A DNA stretch of 64,000 nucleotides from the NCBI GenBank assembly GCA_037954235.1, contig JBBMOA010000017.1, positions 23,962,527 to 24,026,526 of the forward strand, in the 5' to 3' direction. Position 1 is the first letter of the stretch. Every line of letters begins with the position of its first letter. This DNA is from Aulostomus chinensis (lineage: Eukaryota > Chordata > Actinopteri > Syngnathiformes > Aulostomidae). This document shows, piece after piece, positions 24,641 through 36,782 of this stretch. The translations under genes were made by a program, and so were the position numbers. The notes beneath the pieces were generated by a model. The model had not been told where the DNA came from. It saw nothing but the letters and a program-made list of their open reading frames with translations, and ran no database searches.

Positions 24641-25440
24641 ACACCCATTGTCAGAAAACCTCGGCGGCGGCGGGGAAGGTGTTAAGGTCTTTGGGCCTTC
24701 TGCTTGTACTCTGAGTTTTGTGTTGTTCATTACTGGGCCTTGTTTCCTCAGCGTCCTTGCAGTTGTTTCCTTCCTTTTTCGTGAGCTCACTGGTGTCGTA
24801 TCCGTTATGGTGCCGTCTGTTGCTCGTCCGAAGTTAATAGTTCAGATTCGGTACCTCAGACCATGAAAGTGCATTCCAGTGTATCTGATCAGGAAAACTA
24901 CAAATCTCCCGGAGTGACCTGAGGTTTGTTTACCAGGTGCTGTTGTGGGAGCTCAGCCGGTGACACGCATACAGACACAGGTTAAAAAGACGGGATTCGA
25001 ACGCCCGTTTTCCACACTGTTCCGTGTTGGAGGCCGTGATATTTCTGAGTCCGGGTACACCAGTCCTCCGTCCTGCTCCTGCTGTCACCCAGTCAGCTCC
25101 TTCTCTGCCCGGCTGCTCTCTCACCTGTGTTTTCGAGAGCGATTAGTTCAGTTTTTGTTTTTGTTCTGTTTTTCTTGCCAGTCTTCGTCCGACTGCCTCG
25201 CCTGTTGCTCTGGTCTTTGTCCCCCTGTGCTTCGCATGAATCTCATCGGTTCATTACTTGTTCTTTTCCTTTAATCTTAGTTCGCATTTCTTGTGGTGTT
25301 TTGGAATAAATGATCACAAATTCCAGCCTGCCTCCAATCCCCGCATTGAAGTCCATCTGCCCCCTCGCCTCTGTCTGACCAGTCGGACTAAAGCATCTAT
25401 ACAGGAAGCCACTGTTTCCTGTCTCATCATACACCAGAGC
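24641..25440 (+). mobile_element. possible degraded retroelement terminal region (LTR-like)
   Basis: The + strand has the T/C-rich, G-poor style of fish retroelement leader or LTR sequence: repeated TTTTTGTTTTTGTTCTG-type runs near 25150, CTGCCTCGCC, then GGAATAAATGATC with a polyadenylation-like AATAAA at about 25305, followed by CCAGCCTGCC...CATTGAAGTCCATCTGCCCCC. From memory this order (AATAAA, CTGCCTGC, GTCCATCTGCC) occurs at the ends of fish gypsy-type elements. No open reading frame, primer-binding site or matching second LTR is visible, so boundaries and family are uncertain. Confidence 0.35.
24984..25062 (-). other. Pol III-like A box / B box pair with T-run
   Basis: On the minus strand TGGTGTACCCGG (25051-25062) approximates the A-box consensus. 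CGTTCGAATCC (24993-25003) matches the B box at 10 of 11 positions. A TTTTT run (24984-24988) follows within a few bases. The spacing fits a type-2 Pol III promoter. No cloverleaf can be drawn: the sequence after the B box does not pair as an acceptor stem. It is either a fossil tRNA-derived element or chance. Confidence 0.3.
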
Positions 25441-25960
25441 TGAGGAATGTAAATGAGCTCCAGGATGAAGCATCTATCTGTGCGTTACTCCCTGACTTCC
25501 ATTAGATTTCTGTTGATGAGATCTTGTTGTTAAATTGCTTGATATTTGCATGAAGCTGGTACAGCAGGACGCCGAGGCAGACAGCAGCTGCTACACAACA
25601 TTAGAATCCCTGAATGGCAGAATAGGACAGCGAAAAATAAATCAACAGCATAATAGAGAATATTGTGGGATTTAGTAAAATACAGTTGCAATTTACTGCA
25701 ATCAGGGATCCCCCTGTACTGTTATCAGATGAATAACGAGGGGAAAAGTCTATTACTGCCGAGCCATCTACAGCCGCACTGCCTCCTTCTCTGCTCTCGT
25801 GGTTTTCTTGTGCCTTTTTCTCCAAGTGTTCCCCTCAAATGTACCCAACAAGCTGTCCTAGGTGTTGCACCGCCCCCTCCGCTGCTCTAGGGCGCCTCAC
25901 CGACTACAACCTGCTGCCCCCGTCACATGTGGAGAGGTTTCACCTGAGGAAGAGGAGATT
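25441..25960. other. non-coding stretch
   Basis: Short overlapping frames on both strands; nothing recognised. Confidence 0.45.
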
Positions 25961-25989
25961 GTGTGTGTGTGTGTGTGTGTGCGGGGGGG
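25961..25989. repeat. (GT)10 followed by G7
   Basis: A GT tract ends in GCG and a run of seven G. It is one of three loci in the window where a GT tract runs into poly-G. Confidence 0.95.
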
Positions 25990-26806
25990 CAATCCATGCT
26001 ATTCCACCCCCAGCTGCCCCCCTCCAGAACAGGTGCCCTGACCAACCAACCAACACAATCCTCATCTGGCTGCCCACCCACAGCCATGGCCAACTGTGTG
26101 TGTGGATGGACGTAGCTGGAGGCAACGTAGGGCACTGAACCAGTGGACCGCAGCTTGATACAACCTGCTGCAAAGCTTCAGGATTGACCGGCTCTACCAG
26201 CGTTAATGCGTGGAGGCACGAGCTTCTCAACTGAGCCGTCATGAACAGGTTCCTCTAGTCTGTCTGATGGAGCCTGATAGTTCAGCTCAGTTCAACACAA
26301 ATCCAAAAAATCAGAAATGTCACATCATGAACCGAGTTAGAGACTCCACCAGCAGCAGAGCGAGGACGGACGACAGGAGGACGGGCCGATCCTGTCTCAT
26401 GTCCGTCTTCTTCATTCCCTCTGAACCTCTCTATTTTGATGTCTGGAATGTTGCCATCTATTCCACTGACATTTTACATTTGTTTCCACTCAGGTATTCT
26501 TCAGTGACCTTGATGTTGTAAACTGATCTGGAAACAATATTCAGTTAAATCTAAAATATGTATCACTTCTCATTTTCTTTTGATTTCATTATTTTCAAAA
26601 CAACAAACACTATTTTGTCAGTAATGAAAAAGAAGCCAATCAATAAGAGACAAGTAAAGGACGGAATTCTAATAATATTCACCCAAACTTTGGAAGTATA
26701 GAAGACGTTTTTAAAGGCATTGCAAAGATTACAGTGAAACCTGTCGTGAGCAGCAACTCATCCTCTACCAGTGTTTGTTCAGGGGCTCTCACAGAAGTAT
26801 TACAGT
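25990..26806. other. non-coding stretch
   Basis: The first 400 bp is GC-richer and resembles degenerate repeat sequence, but I could not assign it to a family. From about 26520 to 26660 it is AT-rich. Confidence 0.4.
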
Positions 26807-26860
26807 ATCCATCCATCCATCCATCCATCCATCCATCCATCCATCCATCCATCCATCCAT
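26807..26860. repeat. (ATCC)n tail repeat of adjacent SINE
   Basis: Thirteen or so uninterrupted ATCC units. On the minus strand this is (GGAT)n, the usual 3' tail microsatellite of the SINE that follows, and should be read as part of that insertion. Confidence 0.95.
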
Positions 26861-27198
26861 AGTCTCCCGCTTCATCCTGTTAAGGATGGGGGGGGGGGGG
26901 GGGTGGAGCCTATCCCAGCAGCACCTGGACAGGTCACCAGTCCATGGCAGGGCCAACACATATAGACAGACAACCATTGGCTCTCCCAGCCACGCCTACG
27001 GTCAATTTAGAGTCTGGATTAACCTGGTCCCTCTTGATGTCTTTGGACTGTGGAGGAAGCTGGAGTACCAGAGAGAACCCAGCAGGAACAGAGAGAACAT
27101 GGAGACTCACCCAGAAAGACCCCGTGCTGCAGCCGGGGCTCCACCCACAACCTTCTTGCTGGGGGGCCACAGTGCGGACCACTGCTCCACCGGGCCGC
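26861..27198 (-). mobile_element. tRNA-derived SINE, mutated-B-box subfamily
   Basis: Full-length-type copy on the minus strand. Read that way it starts at about 27198 with a GGTGGAGCAGTGG A-box region, then GGGTGGAGCCCC where the B box should be (27135-27146). Next comes a body with CTCCACAGTCCAAAGACATC and GTCTGTCTATATGTG, then the tail GACCTGTCCAGG...GGATAGGCTCC, ending in the (GGAT)n tract. A run of 16 G (26888-26903) has expanded inside the tail. It lacks the GTGAACCCCGCCTCTCGCC block kept by the copy at 60.4 kb, and shares both that loss and the B-box changes with the copy at 46.3 kb. No clear target-site duplication was found. Open frames through it are spurious. Confidence 0.88.
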
Positions 27199-27812
27199 CT
27201 CATTGCAGCGATACTTGTACCAAAAATATGTATTTTACTTTTCACCCACTAACAAAGAAGCCTGAGCAAACTGTGTCACAAAGAATCCGTTAAAACAGTT
27301 GTTTACGTCATTGAAACGTAGGATTCGGTTTGAGTACTTCCGGACTGAATTGCTAACATTGTATATACCTACTAAATTACAAAAAAAAACAAAGATTTAA
27401 AATCATTAAATACAGAAAAAAAGGGTTATTCTTTGGTTTGGGTTGATGCTGGTGAGGATAAACGGCTCCTGACAGTGGCCAAACCTTGAGAGAGAAATCA
27501 CAGGCTATGAGAAGAGGAATGAAAATGAAAATCAGCACAATTCTGTTGCTGCAGAGCCCTCGAACATAAACGTGTCATTCTAATAATTGAATGGAGGCTA
27601 TCAGACATCAATTACTGTGTGCTGTCCAGATTTAAAATATGTGTTTATTTTGTAAATGTGAATTTCCTCAGAGACCAGTTTCTACATTCACTTGGAAAAT
27701 GTTGCAGTCGGATCTTTTATTCAATCACTTTTCGTGTTTATTATATTGACCAAAGAAGTTACACAATCAATCATCCATGTGGGAAGCTGAATAAATCTTA
27801 AGTTTAATGTGC

Positions 27813-27813
<1 letters not shown>
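27199..27813. other. non-coding stretch
   Basis: AT-rich (about 27350-27430 includes A8 and AAATTAC runs). No gene is seen. Confidence 0.45.

Positions 27814-27885
<72 letters not shown>
27814..27885. repeat. (CA)36 microsatellite
   Basis: Uninterrupted CA run of about 72 bp. Confidence 0.98.
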
Positions 27886-27886
<1 letters not shown>

Positions 27887-30019
27887 ACAGCTCCACTCAC
27901 TTTTTCCTTCAATATTCAATTAGATTATTTGCAGTTTGTAGGGATGACAAGGAAAACCTATCCCATGTTAAGCTCTGTGTATTTAACATAAAAGCTTCAT
28001 CCCAAAAATATCCCATTCTCCTGAAGGTGGCTCTTCATGTGGCTGACGTGGATTAAGGAAGCAGGAGCAATATTCAAAGATTACAGAGATGTATGTGCAG
28101 CGTTTGGAGGTAATAATGTTTAGAAAACTGATAAGAAGCTGCTACAAAATAAGATTATGGCTGTCAGGAAGCAGGGATTATTCAGTGGATGATGTGTTGA
28201 GATGACGGCCGCGTCTGGGCTGCTGCGGCGCTCCGGATGGAGGCGTGTGCATGCATGTGCGATTCAGCAAGATAGAAAATCCAGGAAAATCCAGAGAGAA
28301 CCTGAGACTAACTGAAGAGTTACTGGCACAGCAGCAATTAGTCGCAGCCTACCGAACCATGCCGCGACCCAGCTGACACGAGGAGAAATATTCAGGACGA
28401 CCCCCTTTGCTGATCTAAACGCATAATTAACATTAAACATTACAAGGCTCGGTTTATTTAGTCCTAAAAGATTAATGAGTGGCTGTGCACTTCAGTGAGT
28501 TCAGGGGTGGGGGGGCTTGAACCTGCACAGTCTATCAAACCCTCCTTTACAGAACCACAAGAACGTCACAGGCCAAAACTCATGCGATAACAACGTGTTA
28601 AAAACACATGTCCAGCATGTGAGCAGGTGATTCCAGCATGTTGAAACAGGAATTTTGCATGTGAAAAATGTGGTTTTGGAATTTTTGTTGCCATGTCAAT
28701 CCGATGTAAATTCCAGTATGAAAAACAGGAATGGAATTCGGAGTGAAAACAGGACAAAGTACCACCAACCGCAGTTTGTTTATGGCAGAAACTAAACCAA
28801 CATCCTCCTGAGATCAGGTGATACAGGACACGCCAAACGATTCATCCATGATTGGCATCCAGGTTTCTAGCGATCCGTGCTGTCTCAACTCTACCAAACA
28901 CTTTAAAAATGGTGCATGTTGTTCCATCACTGAAATCTTCACAGCTTCCTACTTACGTGACAAAGTGACAACGCAGCATTTCGACCACACCCAGCAGCAT
29001 GGGCGAGTGCTGGTGGTGCACCGAGTCACCCGGTCTCTTTCCTGGACGAGCCTCCGTCCCTGAGGTCGCAGCTTTGCAAAGCTTGATAGAAATCAGGAGT
29101 TTCTCTGAATAAGAACCTGCAGCAGGCAGCAGAGGAGAATCACATCATCCATAGCAGCGAGCATTCACGATCTGCCAGCGTGACCGCTCTCAGTCTTCTC
29201 TCCAGCCATCACAGCGCTGCTGTGTAGCCTCACTTTCCTACAACTGAGTCTGCAGCCAACTGACAGAGTCACAGCTCAATGTTTAAAAAGGATTCATCTC
29301 TGACAGCATTTTTGATGGAAGCCTGTGTTAAGTTGAGTGAAATAAAGAGAAAGAACAAAGAGAAAATGTCATGGCTGAGGCCAGCAGTCTGATCGTGAGG
29401 ACGACTCTGACATAGGAGTCCTTTCACTAAAGCATGACAGCATTCAAACATTCTCCCCTGAAAGGAATATGGCAGAAGTGCATTCCCATAAAATGTTCTT
29501 TCTCTCCGCAATATTCATCTTGTCAGAGGAGCTGTTTAATTGTGAGAGACGGAACATAAAACCGATCAATACTCAATGACAGATCTGATCAGGAGTTCAA
29601 ACCAGTGACAATGAAGCCACAAGCCCACACATCTAACTTGTAGGGTGAAGCCAAACCCCTCAGTCACATGCAGACTGTGCTGGCTGAAACCCTGCACAAC
29701 AAAAGAATTCCATGTCTATAAATAAATAATTTCAAGAGAAGCGCTGGGCTCAACTTTCATCAGGCGGCGTCGTTACGCTGTCGCATACTGTGTCGACTCA
29801 AAGGTCAACTTAATTTTCCATCTATAGACGATGAAGAGATGAACATTAGTTGGAATCATCTCAATCTCATGAATAGTATTAATGTTTGTATCATTTGCAT
29901 AATCGTACTGGCGGACTGTTTGTTGTGTTATATTTTAACTGGAGCAGTTATTTGTTTGACCCTCAAGAAATTGATAAAATCATTAATGGGCTTTGGTACT
30001 GCTTCTTCCTCTCTCAGTA
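27886..30019. other. non-coding stretch with a short direct repeat
   Basis: ATTCCAGCATGTTGAAACAGG at about 28630 recurs as a variant, ATTCCAGTATGAAAAACAGG, at about 28710, an 80-bp offset. A TAATTA-containing AT-rich patch lies at about 28415-28480. No coding feature is supported. Confidence 0.45.
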
Positions 30020-30025
30020 TCTCTC

Positions 30026-30060
<35 letters not shown>

Positions 30061-30072
30061 CACACACACACA
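30020..30072. repeat. compound (CT)n(CA)n microsatellite
   Basis: CT units at 30020-30039 pass directly into CA units with one ACGC interruption. Confidence 0.96.
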
Positions 30073-32170
30073 GATTTACTGAAGTCACATTTGGGTTTTA
30101 TATATATTTACAAACACAAACAAGTTCTGTGTTTTACCAATACCGCCTTTATAAGGAGCGATACACTTGTACAAGCTGTTCCCAATTAACTGGTCTTGAT
30201 TCTGATTCACACAAGCTCCAGCTACGATCCCACAAGCAGGGAAATAATTGTACGGAAATCTTCAGGATGTTGGTTATTTTGCAGCGTGGTTGAAACCAAA
30301 ATGTAGTTCCTTTAATGGTGCAATTTAGTCTCAAAGGAACCTGAGGAAGGTGAGAGGCAAAACTCATCCACGGAACGTATGGAGGTATTAAAAGATAGAG
30401 ACGACGCGAAAGCATCCCTGATGTCTGCAGCTTCACTGACAATAACGTTCATGGAGCAATAAGGATGATGGCTTTTTAATGGTGCTGGACATTTGCAGGT
30501 CTCTGCTTTCCGCTAGCTTAATGCTGGATATTTCTGAATCTGTGCATCCATTACGCTCAATGTAACACTATTATTATATTAAATACAAATGTTCAACATT
30601 GCTTTGAGGCTGTGATGCAGAGAGAATGAGTTGGCTGAAGCTACTGCACCTGAAGAGTTAGCTGTCAGGCTAACCAGCCTGTCAGGCATTATTGCCAAAT
30701 CGCTTTTGACCCACGAAAACACTGCAGCTGCTGAGCTTTGTCAGTTAGCGCTCTTAAAGTGTGATTAATGGAACTTGATGAGGAAATATTAGCAGCATAT
30801 CAGAGACCTGGTAGTTGGTGTCTGTCTGAGGAATACACTGCAATTTAATGAGCGATGGGGAAGAGGGAGATGAGCAAGATGGAGCCAATTTGCACGTCAA
30901 TGGCGGCGAGCGCAACGAGGACATAGTTGGAGAGGGATGGAAAGAATCAGGAGGGAGCACGACGCCGATGTAATTTCCATGTTTAATTAAAGTGACCGTC
31001 GTGTTTGTCATTGGAGGGACAAGGTCTGCAGCGTATGTGACAGATGTGTGTGCACAGGCAAACAGGCATCGGCGGCTACGTAGTCTGATTGACTAGCGTA
31101 TTGATTAGCAAATAAAAGAGCTAAACAGTGGTAGCGTGTTGAAACGCCGACGTCCTGCTTGCTACCTTGGAGCGCGGCTTTCTACTGGAGTCGACAGGGA
31201 CTACAGGTCCCGTCTCAGAGGCCTGTACCATGTGACCACCTGCAGCCTCATGCTCCAGTAACACAGCTAACAGGAACATGAGAGAGTGTGCGCTCATGTC
31301 AGAGGGAGCGTGGTCTAATACGAATGCTAATGCAAACAGCACAGAAGCGGACGTGTCACACCAGGGACTGTGCGGTTTGACTGGTTAATGTGGTAGGAAG
31401 AACAACAGCGCGATGATGGCAAGAGGGGCTCCTACACAATATGAGGCAGGTGCTGTTACTGTTTTGGCTGATCGGGGCATGCACGCGTGTGACAGCAGAA
31501 CCTTTAGGCTAGAAACAGTCCACGAGTCACTGTTCCACTTTTCCTGCAGTCACGTTAAGCAGAATGAAACCCGGTCTTAGACGTCATCACTCAAGCCCAG
31601 CAGCAAGTGGAAGAGGAGGTCTTGGCCCAGAAATCTGCTACCTTGAACATCTGGCTGTTGGCATTTCATGGTAATTGACTATTTCTCCTGCAAATGTGGG
31701 ATAATTACCAAACATCTAAATGTTTCCTGCAGCGCTGCTTAACCTGTAGCCGGTCAGCTTCTAATGGGATTGCCGTCACACCCGTGGTTTGGTCCTAATC
31801 GGGACATTTCATGCTGTTTTATGACAAAAGCGAAGTAAGCATGGAGTTATTTCATCCACAGGACAGTTTTGTTCTCTGTGGATCCGTGTGGGGAAATCCA
31901 ATAAGTGATTCTCACAAAGAGCTCACAGAAGAAAAAAGTGATTGTGAGCCTCATTAGTTTGGACTGCACCTCCTAATGTTCCGCATAATAACAAAAAGGC
32001 AGCAACCAGATGAAGAAGATGCTGGTTTGAAACATTACAGGGATGATTACTGTTAGTTTGCCGTTTCATTCACTTTAAATAAAGATCTGTCAAAATATAT
32101 GGAACGAGACAAGAACACAAGCCCCGCAAATGTCTGATCTCATTTCCTGATGAGTCTCCAAAATCCCTGC
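30073..32170. other. non-coding stretch
   Basis: About 31640-31770 is unique AT-rich sequence with GGTAATTGAC and GGATAATTACC, a possible conserved element. No gene or repeat is recognised elsewhere. Confidence 0.4.
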
Positions 32171-32182
32171 TCACACACACAC

Positions 32183-32251
<69 letters not shown>

Positions 32252-32252
32252 G
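32171..32252. repeat. (CA)n microsatellite
   Basis: About 80 bp of CA with one early ACAACAC slip, ending in CGCG. Confidence 0.98.
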
Positions 32253-34137
32253 TTACCATGGTTACTAAAGGATCTTGCATAAATAGAGACACCGGATGCC
32301 ATTTATCAGGCGTGGACTCGAGACACTCGACGTGTGTCAGAGTGAAATTCCATGACTCAACTTGACTACAGAGACTGACCACCAGTGACTGGTGACTTCA
32401 CCTAAACTAGAGCCTTATGACTAGAAAGACTTGACGCTCTTTAAAAGCCCCCAAACGTAACGCCATGAAAAGTAAAAAAAAACAACAAAAAAAGCGTTCC
32501 CTGATTATTGTTCCACTTAGGATTAATCTGTGAGACGCCAATCAAGCAGCAAGAGACAGAACAGAGCTGCATTCAAGACAGGAACTACATTCTTCAGAGG
32601 AGGATTACCTTCACATACAATGACGACGCTGTGTGGCTGAGAACTCACAGCCTGTGAAAACATTTCTGTTTCTTGGATAAATTTCTGCATCTTGGTTTGC
32701 TCTATATTTTAAGTTGTTAAGTTCAATGTCACTGATGAGTTTGGGTTAGTTTTAATAAGAGTCTGGAGGAGCGGCCCTCAACCTTTTAGATTCTGTGGCT
32801 CATATTTCAATATTTGCCTTGGAAATGTTCCATGAAGCTCATTCAAGAGGACCTACACAAGTCTGATCTGCCGCTGTCTGAGGAGCACAACTCTTCAAAA
32901 AGCATTTCAATCAATTTGTGGTTTTTGTAAATGTGTCTCTTCTGTGAGCTTCAAAAGGATGAATGGCACTGCACAAGCAAAAAAAAGAAAGAATTACTAA
33001 CCCTCAGGTGTTGACCGTACGGTCAGTCTTGGGACTTGTTAGAGACTTGACTTTTGACTGAGGACTTGAGCGTAAAGGGTTGACATTTCCTTCCTTCCTT
33101 GCTCAGACAGGAAGCTGAGAATGTGGGGTTTCTATCAACAGCCATGAAACAACTTTGTTTGATTGGCGAGTTCTTAAGCGAGGCCAATGCTATCAATGTC
33201 GCCCGTGTCCTTGATGCAGTGGACATCTGCACCCCAGCTCGCGCCCCGGCCAAGAGCCCACACAGGGGAGGCTGGGGCCCCCTCATGACTCAGGGCCTCA
33301 GCACCATCTCTGAACATGGCCTGGGTCATGGATGAAAAGCTCCAGTATCTGACAGTCACAGTCCAGCTGCACAGAACTCATTTTTGAAGCTCTCAGTCTT
33401 TTTACTAGATTCCAAGTAGTTTCAGGTACATGATGAGCGCCGTCAATGATGACTGCGGTTCCAAGAATCCTATCAAGAGGTGTGTGCAATAAGGATGGAG
33501 GACAGCAAAAAAAGAAAAAAGAAGAAAAAAAAGACGGAGTGCGCTGGAGGATGCTGAACTGAGATAATGTTGCTCAGCTCACCTCAAATGAGCTCACTGG
33601 GGAAGAAAACGAAAAATCCTAAAACAGCCTGCGAAGACACGTCCCCTAAACCCCTCACTTCACTGCGAGTAAATCCTGGCACATGGCACACAACCGCCAG
33701 TCGAGTGAGAGCAGGGTAAAGGGAATCCAACGAGGACAGGAAATGCTGCGAGCAATCTATCTGTCATCAGAGATGTTAGAGATGGCAAGGAGATGATTGC
33801 ATGGGGCAGTGAGGAAAAGAGAAGGCAAACTAATCAGCCTCTGTCTATTTAGCCCTGACACACTGCTTAAGCAGAGTTGACAAGCTTCGATCGGAGAAAG
33901 GGGGCCTGATAGGGGAGATTGCTGAGGAAAAGGCCTCAAAAACATGACTGGCGTGCATAAAGAGACAAAAAGAGCAACACATTTTAATGAGAAGATGGAG
34001 AGAATGTGTTTGCCTGCAACTGCATTCAAAGTTTGGAATTACTCTCCTCTTTCTGCCCTAAGGCCCTGAGCCACACCGCAAGACAGGAGCTCATAAATAA
34101 GAGGTTCTAACAAGACCGGCATCAAATGCAGGACGTG
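32253..34137. other. non-coding stretch with purine tract
   Basis: An A/G-only tract with A runs of seven, six and eight lies at about 33507-33538. TTCCTTCCTTCC lies at about 33087-33100. No gene is seen. Confidence 0.45.
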
Positions 34138-34182
34138 GCGCCTCCACAAGCCATCGCCAGAATGGCTGGCTTGTGGAGGCGC
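34138..34182. repeat. 20-bp near-perfect hairpin
   Basis: The outer arms 34138-34153 (GCGCCTCCACAAGCCA) and 34167-34182 are exact reverse complements. Inside, after a two-base TC bulge, GCCA (34156-34159) pairs with TGGC (34163-34166) around a GAA loop. The stem is GC-rich and should fold strongly in single-stranded DNA or RNA. It has only a few weak extra pairs outside. Confidence 0.95.
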
Positions 34183-36084
34183 TGGCTCTCCCAACCTCCA
34201 CTTAATCCATCTGCTTTAGCTCCTGCTGAAGCAACCTGAAGCACACGGTGCAAGTGTCCAATCCACTCAAATTAGTTCAACGATAAATAATCTGCGAGCG
34301 AAGTCCAGCACAAGGCTCACAGGGGCTTACATTAGTCTCCACACAGGTGGGATTTGGGCGTAACACAAATGTAACCAGGTGTCATCTCTCATTCCCTTTA
34401 AGAGCTGGATTCACCTGCACCTCAGCGGACGTCTGCTCCGTTCGTGTGCCCGGGAAGCTTGAGAGGCCGACATTTCTGCTGAGGAAACAAAATCGTTTCC
34501 CGCTTTTCTGTCTAAAGATATTTAATAAGATCAATGCGCCACTCTGGAGAGTTCCACCTGTACTCAAGCCTCTCTTGTCCAGTTAGGTTCCTATCTGTTT
34601 GTTTTTTTTTAAATTTGCCGGTTAAATGGACCACAGTATTTGCTGCATGCCGAGATGTCACTGCTCACACGACGAGATCACAACCACTGAACGCAGCCTC
34701 TCTGATCTTCAAAGAAAATACATGGAGAGACAATAAAATAAAAGCAATAAAAGGACAATAAAGAAATCACCTGGAAAAGTCTTGACACACCGATTCTGTC
34801 TGAGGTTTAAATCATCGGTGAGGACACGCTACATCTTCACATTGTGACCGTTTACATGTTTGTGTACAACAAACCGAGTGTAGCGTGTCTTGTGTGTCCA
34901 TCTGAGCAGATGCAGTGTGAATAAATTCACTTATAAAGAGCCGAGAAAAAAACTGTTCATGGACTCAACACTTGTTGTTGTTTTATTGGTCAACAGTGCT
35001 TTGTGCTGCCTCAACTTCAACACCGTGGGTGCTGGGTGAGAAAATGAAAACTCCATCTGTTGGAAAATAGCGAGGGCACCTGAGCTGCAGGTAGACGCTG
35101 TAGGATCTGACATGCAGGACCAGTTTGTTTGTCCCGTGAAGGGAAGAACACACTGAGACAAGGCTGCTGCCACCTCAAAGTACCGAGACACATGCAGGTG
35201 GCCATTAGGCCAAATGGTGGGATGCATCTGCCAAGCAGCAGATGGATACGACGACAGGAAAGTGTCAAGAAAATGGGAAATGACGACGAGAAGCAGAGAG
35301 CCTAAAATGGAGATCAGGAAAGCTGTTTTGAAATTGGAAACCATCTGGATGCGCTCTGTGGCTGTCCAGCATTCATCAGCCAGGAAAGTTTGTACCCGAT
35401 TGATTGGCGAGTGTTTCAGACGAGGGCTGTACTTGGCATGGAGCGTTGCCTGGCAGTAATGAGACAATCAAGGCTCTCACCTTGAAGCAGACTCAAAATG
35501 CTTTGGCATAATTTAGCCGCTGGACTGACGGAGGATGAGATGAGATACCGAGGGTAGAAGGTTTGCCGTTCTTATTGATACGATCGGCAGAACGCTTAGA
35601 CGCACACAAGCAGCTTTGCTGCTGCTATCATGAATTTCCTTCCATAAAACAATAAACGAGGCTGTAAGATCATCCGGTTTTACCCTCAGTTACACAGCTG
35701 CCCCCCCTCAGAAGCCCCAGAGTTCCCCAACGGTGGATTAACATCATAAAAACTCATTTGTAGGGCTGCATGTATTAACATGGGGATTTGGATGTTTCTC
35801 CAAGGAAATTTTAATTTGTTTTGCTCCTTTAATCACTGGTTTGTGTTTCATAGTTTGGGGCTTTGTTCATGCAGTATCAGATTAAATGCAGCTAATAACT
35901 GAGGTTTGTTCTCTGACCTCAAAAAAGCAACAAGGTCACGGCCGAGCCGGCTGTGGTGACGTTCTGTAAAATAATTTAAGACCTTTTCTGAAAGCAGATT
36001 GTGATTTTACCTTTTTACTAATGAGCACAATGAAGGAGACATGAATACCCAACTGTTTTTTTTTCCTCCTTTAACCTCAAATGA
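34183..36084. other. non-coding stretch
   Basis: A minus-strand frame at 34931-35467 is open for 178 codons and includes a hydrophobic run by translation, but it resembles no family I know. An opposite-strand frame also overlaps it at 35214-35459. It is treated as chance. Confidence 0.45.
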
Positions 36085-36300
36085 AACCGCATTATTTAAT
36101 TCCCGAAACTTAATAATTAATGCATTTGGGAAATTCATTTATTATTCATGATATTGTCACACAATTCAATTGGAACCGTAAATAACTGGGAACTGCATTT
36201 GCTTTAGCGCCAATTTAATGGAGCTTAATGGGTTGTGTTCAGGCTTCAGGAGGTGATATCAGCAGCATGTTCCAACACTCATAATTGAGCTTTGCTCTCT
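36085..36300. promoter_or_regulatory. candidate conserved non-coding element (AT-rich, ATTA cluster)
   Basis: A repeat-free AT-rich block with many homeodomain-type ATTA/TAAT cores (TAATAATTAATGC, CATTTATTATTCATG, CCAATTTAATGG). It ends directly before a GT microsatellite. The composition matches vertebrate developmental enhancers; cross-species conservation is unknown. Confidence 0.27.
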
Positions 36301-36305
36301 GACAC

Positions 36306-36307
<2 letters not shown>

Positions 36308-36370
<63 letters not shown>

Positions 36371-36380
36371 GTGTGTGTGT
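36308..36380. repeat. (GT)n microsatellite
   Basis: About 73 bp of GT with one GC interruption at 36365-36366, followed by CAGGGGG. Confidence 0.98.
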
Positions 36381-36575
36381 CAGGGGGAGACAGAGGGACA
36401 AAGATGTGATGATCAAGAAACATTTGTATAATATCTAATGGAAGGCTATGCTCAATTATTAGGGCGCAATCCTACAAATGTCTGACGTCCGTGCTCCCTG
36501 CGCGTGTGGCAGCAGCCAGCAGGTCCCTCCCTCGCCGGCATCTTAAGAGACGCTGGTAACAGATGCTAGCTTGCA

Positions 36576-36650
36576 GGGGTTTCGGCCTCCGTGCTAACAC
36601 ATCCACCTCTCCTGCTCAGGTCAAGAGTTCGAGGCTTGTCTCAGTGCTGG
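36576..36650 (+). mobile_element. possible degenerate tRNA-derived SINE head
   Basis: TTCGGCCTCCGTGCTAACAC resembles an A-box/D-arm region. GAGTTCGAGGC (36625-36635) resembles a B box at normal spacing, with CATCCACCTCTC in between as in tRNA-headed fish SINEs. No body or tail follows that I can recognise. Confidence 0.3.
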
Positions 36651-36750
36651 TATCACTTTTACTCTCAGCATAAAAACCAATGCTGCAGTTAGGTTATGGA
36701 TGTGTTTACGCACAAAAACCATAAAGTTGGGGTTCGTGAGAGATCATGGT

Positions 36751-36782
36751 AAAATAAAAAAAAAAGAAAAAAAAAAAGAAAT
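36751..36782. repeat. A-rich tract
   Basis: Runs of ten and eleven A separated by single G or T. Confidence 0.9.

Noticed and set aside
26934..27245. Near-identical peptides (SLHVL.VPAGFSLVLQLPPQ) at 27 kb and 46.3 kb that look like a conserved protein
   Set aside because: The similarity comes from two copies of the same non-coding SINE; the frame is not kept in the 60.4 kb copy.
34931..35467. Minus-strand 178-codon frame with a hydrophobic stretch
   Set aside because: No recognised family, an opposite-strand frame overlaps it, and no splice or promoter context supports it.
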